From: Alphaproteobacteria bacterium casp-alpha6 | GTDB taxonomy: Bacteria > Pseudomonadota > Alphaproteobacteria > Rhodobacterales > Rhodobacteraceae | Reading direction: 5' to 3' | NCBI GenBank assembly: GCA_001510135.1 | Contig: LFER01000041.1 | Span: 1 to 64,000 of the forward strand | DNA: 64,000 bases | Part shown: positions 55,639 to 64,000 of the stretch, piece by piece | Layout: each line of letters opens with the position of its first letter | How positions within the stretch are numbered: position 1 is the first letter of the stretch | Translations under genes and position numbers: made by a program | Notes under the pieces: model-generated | The model's input: only the letters and a program-made list of their open reading frames with translations | What the model was told of the DNA's origin: nothing | Database searches by the model: none

Positions 55639-56706
55639 TTGGATTTTGTACGGAACAGTTGGTACGTTGCCGGGTGGGCACAAGATTTTGGGATGGATCT
55701 GAAGGCGATTGAAATTCTGTCTCAGCCTCTTGTTATGTTCCGCGGGTCATCTGGGCAAATATCGGCACTTGAGGACCGTTGCCCTCATCGACTGTTACCG
55801 CTTTCGATGGGAAAGAGGATTGGGGATACAATCCAATGTGGTTATCACGGAATGACGTTTGACGGGGCTGGAAAATGTGTACGTGTTCCTGGTCAGACCA
55901 ATACGCCCGAACGCGCCGATATCCGTGCATTTCCGGTTGTAGAACAAAGTGGAATTGTCTGGGTCTGGATGGGTGATCCCGAGCGCGCCGATGTGTCGCG
56001 CATATTTGATATGCCAGAATTCCATTCAGGGGATTGGCATATGCACCACGGCGGACATCTGCATCTGCAGTGCCATTATCTGAACGTCGTCGAAAATCTG
56101 GTTGATCCGGCGCATGTGAGCTTTGTGCATCCAACCACGCTTGGAAATGCCTCTTCCGAGGACGTGCCGGTGCATGTATCTACCTCGGGCGATGTGATCC
56201 AAGCATGGCGGTGGATCCGAGACGCCCCACCTGTAGGATTTTTTAAGGAATTTGGTGGTTTCAAGGGGCATGTGGATCGATGGCATTATTACAATCTGCA
56301 TCTTCCTTCCACAGCTGTCATTGATTTTGGCAGTGTCGCGACAGAAGAAAACTGTGCGGAAGAGGATCGTGACAAAGGTGTGCGGGTGTTTGCGCTGCAT
56401 TTTGTTACGCCTGTCAATGAACATTATACGATCGATCACTGGATGCATTTGCGCAATTCGGCCAAAGGCCAAGACAGCGCATCCCAAAAGATCGACGGAT
56501 TGCTTGAGATGGCTTTTCAAGAAGACAAGGCGATTTTGGAAGCAATTCATAAATCTGAACAGCGCGCGCAGCCACGCAAACCTGTTCGTATCGCCATCGA
56601 TAAGGGCCCAAATGTGTACAGAAAACGCATTCGTGACCTTGTGGAGGCGGAAAGCACAGAACATTTAGGTGACCCTATCGCACCTGCTTTTGTGTACAAA
56701 GACTGA
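55639..56706 (+). CDS. Rieske non-heme iron oxygenase (vanillate demethylase-like), TTG start preferred
   Basis: LDFVRNSWYVAGWAQDFG, Rieske C-P-H...C-G-Y-H (CPHRLLPLSMGKRIGDTIQCGYHGMTF) and NLVDPAHVSFVHP. AAAGGGGA precedes TTG 55639. The ORF track uses TTG 55600. Confidence 0.9.
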   Translation: MDFVRNSWYVAGWAQDFGMDLKAIEILSQPLVMFRGSSGQISALEDRCPHRLLPLSMGKRIGDTIQCGYHGMTFDGAGKCVRVPGQTNTPERADIRAFPVVEQSGIVWVWMGDPERADVSRIFDMPEFHSGDWHMHHGGHLHLQCHYLNVVENLVDPAHVSFVHPTTLGNASSEDVPVHVSTSGDVIQAWRWIRDAPPVGFFKEFGGFKGHVDRWHYYNLHLPSTAVIDFGSVATEENCAEEDRDKGVRVFALHFVTPVNEHYTIDHWMHLRNSAKGQDSASQKIDGLLEMAFQEDKAILEAIHKSEQRAQPRKPVRIAIDKGPNVYRKRIRDLVEAESTEHLGDPIAPAFVYKD

Positions 56707-56733
56707 AACCCGAGCCAACATCAAAGGGAGAAT

Positions 56734-57948
56734 ATGATGAAACGAAACACTTTTTTGAAAGGCCTCTTAGGCAGCCTTGCTTTTGGCAGTCTTTCATTAG
56801 GTACAGCTCTGTATGCCAGTGACGCGATCGTTGTCGGCGAGATCAACCACTACAAACGCATGGCGGCTTTTGCCGGCCCATACAAACAGGGGATCGAGCT
56901 TGGACTTGAAGAAATCAATGCGGCTGGCGGCGTAAATGGACGTCCTTTGGAATTTATTTTCCGCGATGATCAGGGCGAACCGGGTGAAGCGGTGAAAATC
57001 GCCGAAGAACTGATGACACGCGAGGGGGCGGTCATGCTAACGGGAACGATTTTGTCAAACGTGGGTTTGGCTATTTCGTCATTTGCCGCTGAAAAAGGAT
57101 ATGTTTATCTCGCCTCGGAACCGCTCGCAGATGGCTTGGTTTGGGGCTCAGGCAACGCCTATACCTTCCGTTTGCGCGCCTCAACCTATATGCAGGCAGC
57201 GATGCTTGCCGAAGCGGCGGCAAAAACGGATGCAGTAAAATATGCGACCATCGCACCAAACTATGCCTATGGCAAAGACGCTGTGGCTGCCTTTAAATCT
57301 GCGCTGACTGCATTGCGCCCAGATGTAGAATTTGTTGCCGAACAATGGCCAGGCGTGTTCAAAATTGATGCCGGTGCAGAAGTGCAGGCTCTTGAACGAG
57401 CAAAGCCTGATGCCATTTACAACGTCACATTTGGCGCAGACCTTGCGAAACTTGTGCGTGAAGGCACCGACCGCGGCCTTTTTGAAGGACGTAATGTCTA
57501 CGGACTTTTGTCTGGTGAACCTGAATATCTCGATCCTCTTGGGGATGAGGCGCCCGAAGGATGGGTTGTCACTGGCTACCCTTGGTATGATCTGAAAGAC
57601 GGGGCAGCAGGCGATTTCGTAAAGGCTTATCAAGCGAAATATGATGATTATCCTCGTATCGGATCACTGGTCGGGTATATGACGGCACAATCCATTGCGG
57701 CGGCATTGAGCCGAGCGGGATCGACAGAGTCAGAAGCGATCCGTGCCGCTTTCGAAGGGCTGAAGCTGTCAACGCCGATGGGAGAAATCGAATATCGTCA
57801 AATCGACAATCAATCTACCGCAGGAGCCTATGTTGGAAAAACGACCGTCCGCGACGGTAAGGGTGTGATGGTTGATTGGGAATACAAAGACGGTGCGGAC
57901 TATCTTCCATCTGATGATGTCGTGCGCTCTTTGCGGCCTGCCGACTAA
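56734..57948 (+). CDS. LIV-type ABC transporter substrate-binding protein
   Basis: Signal peptide, then AIVVGEINHYKRMAAFAGPYKQGIELGLEEINAAGGVNGRPLEFIFRDDQGEPGEAVKIAEELM. Confidence 0.9.
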   Translation: MMKRNTFLKGLLGSLAFGSLSLGTALYASDAIVVGEINHYKRMAAFAGPYKQGIELGLEEINAAGGVNGRPLEFIFRDDQGEPGEAVKIAEELMTREGAVMLTGTILSNVGLAISSFAAEKGYVYLASEPLADGLVWGSGNAYTFRLRASTYMQAAMLAEAAAKTDAVKYATIAPNYAYGKDAVAAFKSALTALRPDVEFVAEQWPGVFKIDAGAEVQALERAKPDAIYNVTFGADLAKLVREGTDRGLFEGRNVYGLLSGEPEYLDPLGDEAPEGWVVTGYPWYDLKDGAAGDFVKAYQAKYDDYPRIGSLVGYMTAQSIAAALSRAGSTESEAIRAAFEGLKLSTPMGEIEYRQIDNQSTAGAYVGKTTVRDGKGVMVDWEYKDGADYLPSDDVVRSLRPAD

Positions 57949-57959
57949 AGAATGCGTGC

Positions 57960-57988
57960 CTTGGGCCTGTATAATATTCAGGCCCAAG
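57960..57988 (+). other. Intercistronic hairpin between SBP and permease genes
   Basis: Perfect 10-bp stem CTTGGGCCTG-TATAATATT-CAGGCCCAAG. Confidence 0.75.
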
Positions 57989-58034
57989 CCGTATTGTTTG
58001 TATTTTGAGATGATGTTCTGAAAAAGGAATTTCG

Positions 58035-59891
58035 ATGGAGCTTTTCATCGCGCAAATTCTTACGGGCCTAGCCAACGCGAGTTCGCTGTTTTTGGTGGCA
58101 TGCGGCCTATCATTAATTTTTGGCGTCACCCGCATTGTGAATTTCGCCCACGGATCACTTTACATGATTGGCGCCTACACGGGTTACACACTGATGCAGG
58201 TGCTGCCCGGTGCGATTGGCTTTTGGGGGGCGATCCTCTTGTCGGGCGTGGCGGTTGGGATTGTCGGCGTGCTGATCGAAATGCTGGTATTGCGCCCTGT
58301 CTATAAGGCCCCTGAACTCTTTCAATTGGTGGCGACTTTTGGGGTGATATTGGTCATACAGGACCTCGCACTGATGATCTGGGGCCCTGAAGACCTTCTT
58401 GGACCCCGCGCTCCGGGCCTGCGTGGCGTTGTGCGCATTATGGGCGAACCCATTCCAAAATATGATATTGCGCTTTTGGTCATCACGCCGGTTATTGCGC
58501 TTGCGCTCTGGTATTTGATGACAAAAACACGGATGGGAGTGCTGGTGCGCGCCGCCACACAGGATCGGGAAATGGTCGGTGCGCTTGGGGTCAATCAGGC
58601 ATGGCTTTTTACCGGCGTCTTTGCCCTTGGCTCAGCCCTTGCCGGTCTTGGAGGGGCATTGCAGCTTCCAAAGGGCGGTGCCGATCTTTTGATGGACTTT
58701 AATATTCTGGCGCCAGTTTTTGTTGTGGTGGTAATCGGTGGTATGGGATCTTTGCCCGGCGCGTACCTCGCGGCGATTATCATATCTGTACTGAATGTTT
58801 TTGGGGTCACATATCTTCCTCAGTCCACGCTTGTGTTAATGTTTGTGGTAATGATTGTTGTTTTGATGATCCGTCCTTATGGGCTTTTCGGTCGCGAAGA
58901 AGTTGCGGGAGAACATGGTCAGGTCGGTGAACCAGAACGCCCCATAAAACCGGCCTCGCCAAAGGTGAGGGGCATCATTGTTACAGGGCTTTGCGCGCTC
59001 GCACTGCTGCCAGTGGTGGGATCAACCTATTCCTTGGTCTTTGTGACGGATATGTTGATCTTTTGTCTTTTTGCAGCCTCTTTGCATTTCCTGCTTGGAA
59101 CAGGGGGGTTGGTCAGCTTTGGACATGCGGCCTATTTTGGCGGCGGGGCCTATGTGGCGGCCTTGCTCATCACCTATTCGAACACGCCGATGGAGTTGAC
59201 CTTTATGCTTGCCCCCATTGGCGCTGGCCTTGTCGCCTTAGTCATCGGATGGGTGTGTTTGCGTCTTACGGGTGTTTATTTCGCGATGCTGACGCTTGCC
59301 TTTGCACAGCTTGTTTGGAGCCTTGTGTTCCAATGGGGTGCTGTGACCGGCGGGGATGATGGTTTGGTCAATATCTGGCCCGCAGAATGGCTAAAGCCCA
59401 CCGTGGTGTATTTCTATTTTGCGCTGATCTTTTCCGTTTGCGGCATCCTATTGATGCGTCATGTGCAACATTCGCCCTTTGGCTATGCTTTGCGCGCGGC
59501 GCGCGATAGTCAGCGCCAAGCAGAAGCAACAGGTATCAACACGCGCCAAATTCAGCTTATTGCTTTTGGTTTTGCCGGCTTTATGGGGGGCATCGCGGGG
59601 GCGCTTTTCGTCTTTTCAAAGGGCAGCGTATTTCCAAATGAACTGGAAATCGCGCGCAGCTTTGATGCTTTGATCGTGGTCTTTCTGGGGGGTGTCAAAA
59701 CGCTGGCAGGAGGTGTCGTTGGGGCAGGATTTTTCAAAGGTCTCGAGGAAACGCTGCTTCGCTTTGAATATTGGCGGTTGCTTATGGGGATTTTGATTAT
59801 CTTCATCGTTATTGCTGCACCCGAAGGGATTGCTGGATCGCTTCGCAAACTAGGCGAACGCCTTGGTCTCAAAAAGGTGGAAGATCAATGA
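58035..59891 (+). CDS. Fused LIV-type ABC permease (LivH-LivM)
   Basis: LivH-like half (LSLIFGVTRIVNFAHGSLYMIGAY...IRPYGLFGREEV) continues into LivM-like half (GTGGLVSFGHAAYFGGGAYVAALL). Confidence 0.92.
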   Translation: MELFIAQILTGLANASSLFLVACGLSLIFGVTRIVNFAHGSLYMIGAYTGYTLMQVLPGAIGFWGAILLSGVAVGIVGVLIEMLVLRPVYKAPELFQLVATFGVILVIQDLALMIWGPEDLLGPRAPGLRGVVRIMGEPIPKYDIALLVITPVIALALWYLMTKTRMGVLVRAATQDREMVGALGVNQAWLFTGVFALGSALAGLGGALQLPKGGADLLMDFNILAPVFVVVVIGGMGSLPGAYLAAIIISVLNVFGVTYLPQSTLVLMFVVMIVVLMIRPYGLFGREEVAGEHGQVGEPERPIKPASPKVRGIIVTGLCALALLPVVGSTYSLVFVTDMLIFCLFAASLHFLLGTGGLVSFGHAAYFGGGAYVAALLITYSNTPMELTFMLAPIGAGLVALVIGWVCLRLTGVYFAMLTLAFAQLVWSLVFQWGAVTGGDDGLVNIWPAEWLKPTVVYFYFALIFSVCGILLMRHVQHSPFGYALRAARDSQRQAEATGINTRQIQLIAFGFAGFMGGIAGALFVFSKGSVFPNELEIARSFDALIVVFLGGVKTLAGGVVGAGFFKGLEETLLRFEYWRLLMGILIIFIVIAAPEGIAGSLRKLGERLGLKKVEDQ

Positions 59892-60670
59892 TGCAACCTG
59901 TTCTGGAAACCCGAAACCTGTCCAAGGCCTTTGGCGCAATTAAGGCCGTCGATGATGTGTCCTTTGCGCTTCAAAAAGGCGAGCTTCTGGCGCTGATCGG
60001 ACCAAATGGCGCAGGCAAAAGCACCTGTTTTAATATGCTCATGGGACAGCTTAAGGAAACCTCGGGCGAAGTCATGCTGCACGGGGAAAAAATCACGGGC
60101 CTTCTGCCGCGCCAGATCTGGCGCAAAGGGGTGGGGCGAACCTTTCAGATTACGGCGACCTATTCTTCGATGACGGTGATTGAGAATGTGCAGATGGCAC
60201 TTCTGTCCCATCATCGAGAAATCATGCGGTTTTTGCCCTATGCAACGCAGCGCTACCGGACGGAGGCGCTTGATTTGCTCAACATGGTGAACATGGCGGA
60301 TCAGGCGGATCGGCATTGCGCGGTTTTGGCCTATGGTGATCTGAAACGCATGGAGTTGGCTATTGCGCTTGCCCATAATCCAAGCGTGTTGCTGATGGAC
60401 GAACCCACCGCCGGTATGGCGCCAAAGGAACGGGTTGCGTTGATGCAATTGACCGCCCAGATTGTTCAGGAGCGCGGTGTCAGTGTGTTATTCACAGAAC
60501 ATGATATGGACGTTGTTTTTGGCAACGCCGATCGCATTATGGTGCTCAACCGTGGACGTTTGATTGCCGAAGGCAATGCAGATGATATCCGCAACAATGC
60601 AATTGTTCAGGACGTATATCTTGGTGGAGGAAGCGTTTTTGGTGCGCAAGAAGGGGAATTGAATGCTTGA
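59888..60670 (+). CDS. LIV-type ABC transporter ATPase (LivG-like)
   Basis: IGPNGAGKSTCFNMLMGQL and LLMDEPTAGMAPKERV. Start ATG 59888 overlaps the upstream stop. Confidence 0.93.
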   Translation: MMQPVLETRNLSKAFGAIKAVDDVSFALQKGELLALIGPNGAGKSTCFNMLMGQLKETSGEVMLHGEKITGLLPRQIWRKGVGRTFQITATYSSMTVIENVQMALLSHHREIMRFLPYATQRYRTEALDLLNMVNMADQADRHCAVLAYGDLKRMELAIALAHNPSVLLMDEPTAGMAPKERVALMQLTAQIVQERGVSVLFTEHDMDVVFGNADRIMVLNRGRLIAEGNADDIRNNAIVQDVYLGGGSVFGAQEGELNA

Positions 60671-61364
60671 GGTGAAGGCAATAAACAGCTTTTACGGCAA
60701 AGCCCATGTGCTGCGGGATCTGAGTTTCGAAGTCCCCCGAGGGGAGGTTGTGGCGCTTCTTGGACGCAACGGTGCTGGAAAATCCACAACGATGAAATCT
60801 GTCATGCAAATTGTGCGAACGCGATCCGGAGAGATCACGTTTCAGGGGCAATCTATCACATCTTTTATGCCACATAAAATCGCCAAGCTTGGACTTGGTT
60901 ACGTCCCAGAGGACCGTCGGATTTTTACCGATCTTACAGTTGTTGAAAACCTGCTCGTTGGACAGCAACCATCAAGGGAGGGGGCCGTCACTTGGACGCA
61001 GGATATGCTTTTTGACCTTTTTCCCAACCTTGCCGAGCGGCGCAACAACCGCGGTAAGGCGCTTTCGGGGGGAGAGCAGCAAATGCTCACGATTGCGCGG
61101 ACGTTAATGGGCAACCCATTGTTTGTTCTTCTGGATGAACCAAGCGAAGGTGTCGCCCCGATAATCGTGGAGCAAATGGCCAAAGTGATCAGTCAGCTCA
61201 AATCCGAAGGTCTCACGATCCTTCTGTCTGAGCAAAACCTTCATTTTGCGCAACTGGTAGCAGATCATGCCGTCATTATCGAAAGCGGAAAACAAAAATA
61301 CTACGGAACTTTGGAAGACCTAAACAACCAGCCAGAAATCCGTGACACCTATCTTGCCGCCTGA
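60663..61364 (+). CDS. LIV-type ABC transporter ATPase (LivF-like)
   Basis: LGRNGAGKSTTMKSVMQI, LSGGEQQMLTIARTLMGNP and LLDEPSEGVAPIIV. Confidence 0.93.
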   Translation: MLEVKAINSFYGKAHVLRDLSFEVPRGEVVALLGRNGAGKSTTMKSVMQIVRTRSGEITFQGQSITSFMPHKIAKLGLGYVPEDRRIFTDLTVVENLLVGQQPSREGAVTWTQDMLFDLFPNLAERRNNRGKALSGGEQQMLTIARTLMGNPLFVLLDEPSEGVAPIIVEQMAKVISQLKSEGLTILLSEQNLHFAQLVADHAVIIESGKQKYYGTLEDLNNQPEIRDTYLAA

Positions 61365-61393
61365 TCCGTTTTTTGACGTTTGATCAAAGACCT

Positions 61394-61418
61394 AAACGCG
61401 ACCATATCGGTCGCGTTT
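61394..61418 (+). terminator. Hairpin after livF-like gene, possible terminator without U-tract
   Basis: Perfect 10-bp stem AAACGCGACC-ATATC-GGTCGCGTTT, 29 nt after the stop. Confidence 0.5.
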
Positions 61419-61556
61419 GACGATGCAGAGATTTTGCAAGATGATTATCGACAGGGCTTGGGCAGCACCCTGTGATCAGGTTGTTGATATAGACACAATC
61501 TGGTCTCTGATCTTAGCCGGCGGGGCAAGTGTAAAAACGCATAAAAAGGGGCGTCC

Positions 61557-62480
61557 ATGGATATCTTAGCACGCTTGCGCGGTATAGGGCTGGCCCCGGT
61601 TTTACTTGCAATGGCCACCTTTGGCTGGGGGACTAATGCAGTGGCCAGTCGACTGGCCGTTGGTGAAGTGTCCCCTATGATGTTGATATTTTTACGCTGG
61701 GGGGTCTTGGTTATTCTGATCCCGCTTTTGCGTTGGAAAGAAATGGTCAAGGCATGGCCTCTGGTCAGGCCCAAACTTCTGTGGGTTTTTTTAATGGGCG
61801 GGTGCGGGTTAAGCTTTTTCAATGCGCTTTTCTATTTGGCGGCCCATACGACCACTGCTCTCAATATTGGGTTAATGCAAGGCACAATGCCGGGTTTCAT
61901 TGTGATAGGATCATTTTTTCTGTTTGGTGTGGCAATCAGTCGGCTCAAGGTGGTTGGCATATTGTTGAGTTTCTTAGGGGTTGTGATCATCGTTTCCAAA
62001 GGGTCACTGGAAAACCTGTTGAATTTGGCATTTACCAAAGGGGATCTGCTGATGCTTTTTGCCTGTGTTTTTTATTCCAGCTTTGCGGTTGGCTTGCAGC
62101 TTAGGCCGAAAATTTCAGATCTTGTAATGATGGGTTATTTTTCCATCGCCGCTTTTTTGACCAGTATTCCACTGATGGTATTGGAAGGCATGACTTGGGG
62201 AACTGTGATCCCAACGACATTCGGATGGCAACTCATTTTGTATGTCGCGATCGTGCCGTCATTTATATCCCAAGTTCTTTTTATGCGTGGCGTTGATATG
62301 ATTGGGCCGAGCTCTGCTGGTCTCTATACCAACCTTGTGCCCGTCTTTGCCGCTTTATTGGCTGTTGCGGTTTTGGGGGAATTTTTCAGCCTCTATCATT
62401 TCATTGCAATTGTGATGGTCTTTGCGGGAATTGCTATTTTTGAATATCAGAAAAAAGCACGTGTAGAACCTAGCGTTTAG
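61557..62480 (+). CDS. EamA/DMT family transporter
   Basis: MATFGWGTNAVASRLAVGEVSPMMLIFLRWGVLVILIPLL and repeated TM segments. Confidence 0.9.
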   Translation: MDILARLRGIGLAPVLLAMATFGWGTNAVASRLAVGEVSPMMLIFLRWGVLVILIPLLRWKEMVKAWPLVRPKLLWVFLMGGCGLSFFNALFYLAAHTTTALNIGLMQGTMPGFIVIGSFFLFGVAISRLKVVGILLSFLGVVIIVSKGSLENLLNLAFTKGDLLMLFACVFYSSFAVGLQLRPKISDLVMMGYFSIAAFLTSIPLMVLEGMTWGTVIPTTFGWQLILYVAIVPSFISQVLFMRGVDMIGPSSAGLYTNLVPVFAALLAVAVLGEFFSLYHFIAIVMVFAGIAIFEYQKKARVEPSV

Positions 62481-62723
62481 GCATCAACTCTGGGGTGGGT
62501 GTGAAGAATTTATCCGGCTGCGACATGATATAAGCCTGTCGGCAACTGGTCTGCAGGCTTTTCGTTAGTTCGGGCTTTGTTGCGCAAACACTTGTCTTGC
62601 GCGATTTTACGACAACGGCTACGTTTGGATTGATAATTGCGGATAATATGCCAACAATCCTCTAAGGATGCTGGCATAACATCTCCATAGTTTTATGTTC
62701 TTTCTGGGGTGCAAAGGCTAAAT

Positions 62724-63050
62724 TTATTTGCCCGGTGCCTTATAAAGACCAATCATTGAGCCCCCTTTTCTCGCCACTGCTGAGAGGTCTATTTCTTCGT
62801 GAATATTGAGCTCAGCAATTGCGCCGGTTTTGATCATTGCTAACTTTAAAGATAATATTGTTTCCGCGTCAGGGGCATTTAAAATGGCGATGACATCATA
62901 ATCACCACGGGTATAAACAATATCGATGAGCTCGCCGCCAAGCTTACTGGCCAGACCATTCACCATGGCTCTTCGATCTTCGTCTGGGTTATCTAGCCAC
63001 CCATCTGTGCCTTGTTTCGTGTATTTTGCAAGAAGTACGAATTTTTTCAT
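62724..63050 (-). CDS. GYD-domain protein
   Basis: KFVLLAKYTKQGTDGWLDNPDEDRRAMVNGLASKLGGELIDIVYTRGDYDVIAILNAPDAETILSLKLAMIKTGAI. Confidence 0.85.
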   Translation of the reverse strand: MKKFVLLAKYTKQGTDGWLDNPDEDRRAMVNGLASKLGGELIDIVYTRGDYDVIAILNAPDAETILSLKLAMIKTGAIAELNIHEEIDLSAVARKGGSMIGLYKAPGK

Positions 63051-63411
63051 TGGTTTTCTCCCATGGTTTTATGGGATGACCCTATCAAAGAAATGCAACA
63101 ATTCAAAAAAATAATAATTTTGATAGATTTTGGAGAGAGCTCATTTTCCAGTGACCTTTTTAGTTTTTATGTAAAAAAATGCTTTGTCGCTGTTTGAAAC
63201 CAAAATATATACGATAGTCAAACTGACAAAAAATTTTGATCAATGCTCAAAACTTAACTGAGTTAACGTTTTGCAATGTGTCAGCATTCATCTTATTTGT
63301 TAATTTTATTCGTGTTTGCGAGGTTATATTTCAATTCAACTGTGCGTACGATATTGAGCGGAAATTTTTTGGTTCGTGTTGTTAGGGACAAGGCGATGCG
63401 ATGGTGGTCAT

Positions 63412-63609
63412 TTATCGACCTGAAATATCCTTGTTGATGACATCCTTAGGGATGTCAAATTCGCTGGTGCGGATTGCTTCGGTCGCATTGCGTCGAGATG
63501 ACTTCAGATCGCTTAAGTACCTAGACGTAGTGAATTGAATTTTTTGGTCATGCGAAAGGCTGGCAATTGGATTATCGCCTTCAATCGAATTATCGTGTTC
63601 AACAGTCAT
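63412..63609 (-). CDS. Possible small hypothetical protein
   Basis: MTVEHDNSIEGDNPIASLSHDQKIQFTTSRYLSDLKSSRRNATEAIRTSEFDIPKDVINKDISGR, with a G-rich RBS-like stretch upstream. No family recognised. Confidence 0.3.
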   Translation of the reverse strand: MTVEHDNSIEGDNPIASLSHDQKIQFTTSRYLSDLKSSRRNATEAIRTSEFDIPKDVINKDISGR

Positions 63610-64000
63610 TGCAGTACCCCCATCGTTCAATTTTTATCTTGCAATAACTATGCCAGAGAGCGGCGTAGCCAAATCGTTAAAACGGATAAACTTAAATCCA
63701 GCGCACCCAATCAATCGTCTTTGCTTTTACAGAAAAAAACCCCCGCCTAGGGATGCTAAGCAAGGGTAAGTGGCCTTTCCAACATGGGGATTAGGAAAAG
63801 CAAGAAAGACTATTTCACTGATCCTAAATCCAATACCAACCTTGCACGAACCTGACACAGAGAGAAAAACGAAAAACAAGCACGATTTCTAGCGCATCTT
63901 AAGCTGGAAAATGGGAGGCCTGCTTCTTAAAGACTTTGGTTTGAGGTGCCTGCCGAAGCAAAGATAAAAATACTTCTGTATACGAAAAGCTAGTGCATCG

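Noticed and set aside
1-64000. CRISPR arrays, tRNA/rRNA genes, insertion sequences, phage or integrase genes
   Set aside because: No repeat-spacer arrays, RNA gene signatures or transposase/integrase-like proteins were seen in the sequence or ORF track, so island mobility is not claimed.

Overview
This is a 64 kb stretch of an alphaproteobacterial, probably Rhodobacterales-like, chromosome (my inference from gene content and sequence style). Positions 1-16.4 kb are mostly ordinary: TPR protein, tgt, SUV3-like helicase, S4 protein, fdxA, carD, a P450, an FKBP-rhodanese fusion, an amidase, EamA, a SABATH-type methyltransferase and an AMP-ligase. The rest is dense catabolic accessory DNA. (A) About 16.7-33.9 kb is the best candidate for an undescribed system. 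It is a compact bacterial microcompartment (BMC) locus with one BMC-P, one BMC-H and one BMC-T shell gene, a CoA-acylating-type aldehyde dehydrogenase, an opine-dehydrogenase-like protein, a malate-dehydrogenase-like protein with an EutQ-like N-terminal extension, and RidA. These are wired to a glutamine-synthetase-like enzyme, a split glutamate-synthase-like trio (GlxBCD/MgsABC-like), a class-I glutamine amidotransferase, a SoxA/SolA-like flavin oxidase and a LIV-type ABC transporter. Four sites around an ATWCTGTATACAGWAT motif tie the units to the local GntR regulator. (B) About 35.6-45.3 kb is an SPFH protein plus a urea/amide-type ABC transporter whose last ATPase is fused to an amidase, followed by an acyl-CoA ligase. 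(C) About 45.7-61.4 kb is a xanthine-dehydrogenase-type hydroxylase, 6-hydroxynicotinate-reductase-like protein, UPF0280 protein, two tandem AA_synth (DUF1185) proteins, MarR, amidohydrolase, ferredoxin reductase, Rieske oxygenase and a third LIV transporter. It looks like an N-heterocycle catabolic locus, with a shared putative operator (GTTAGTAYGCAA-like) at four promoters. I saw no tRNA, rRNA, CRISPR array or insertion sequence. All family calls are by eye from translated sequence and no database search was run.
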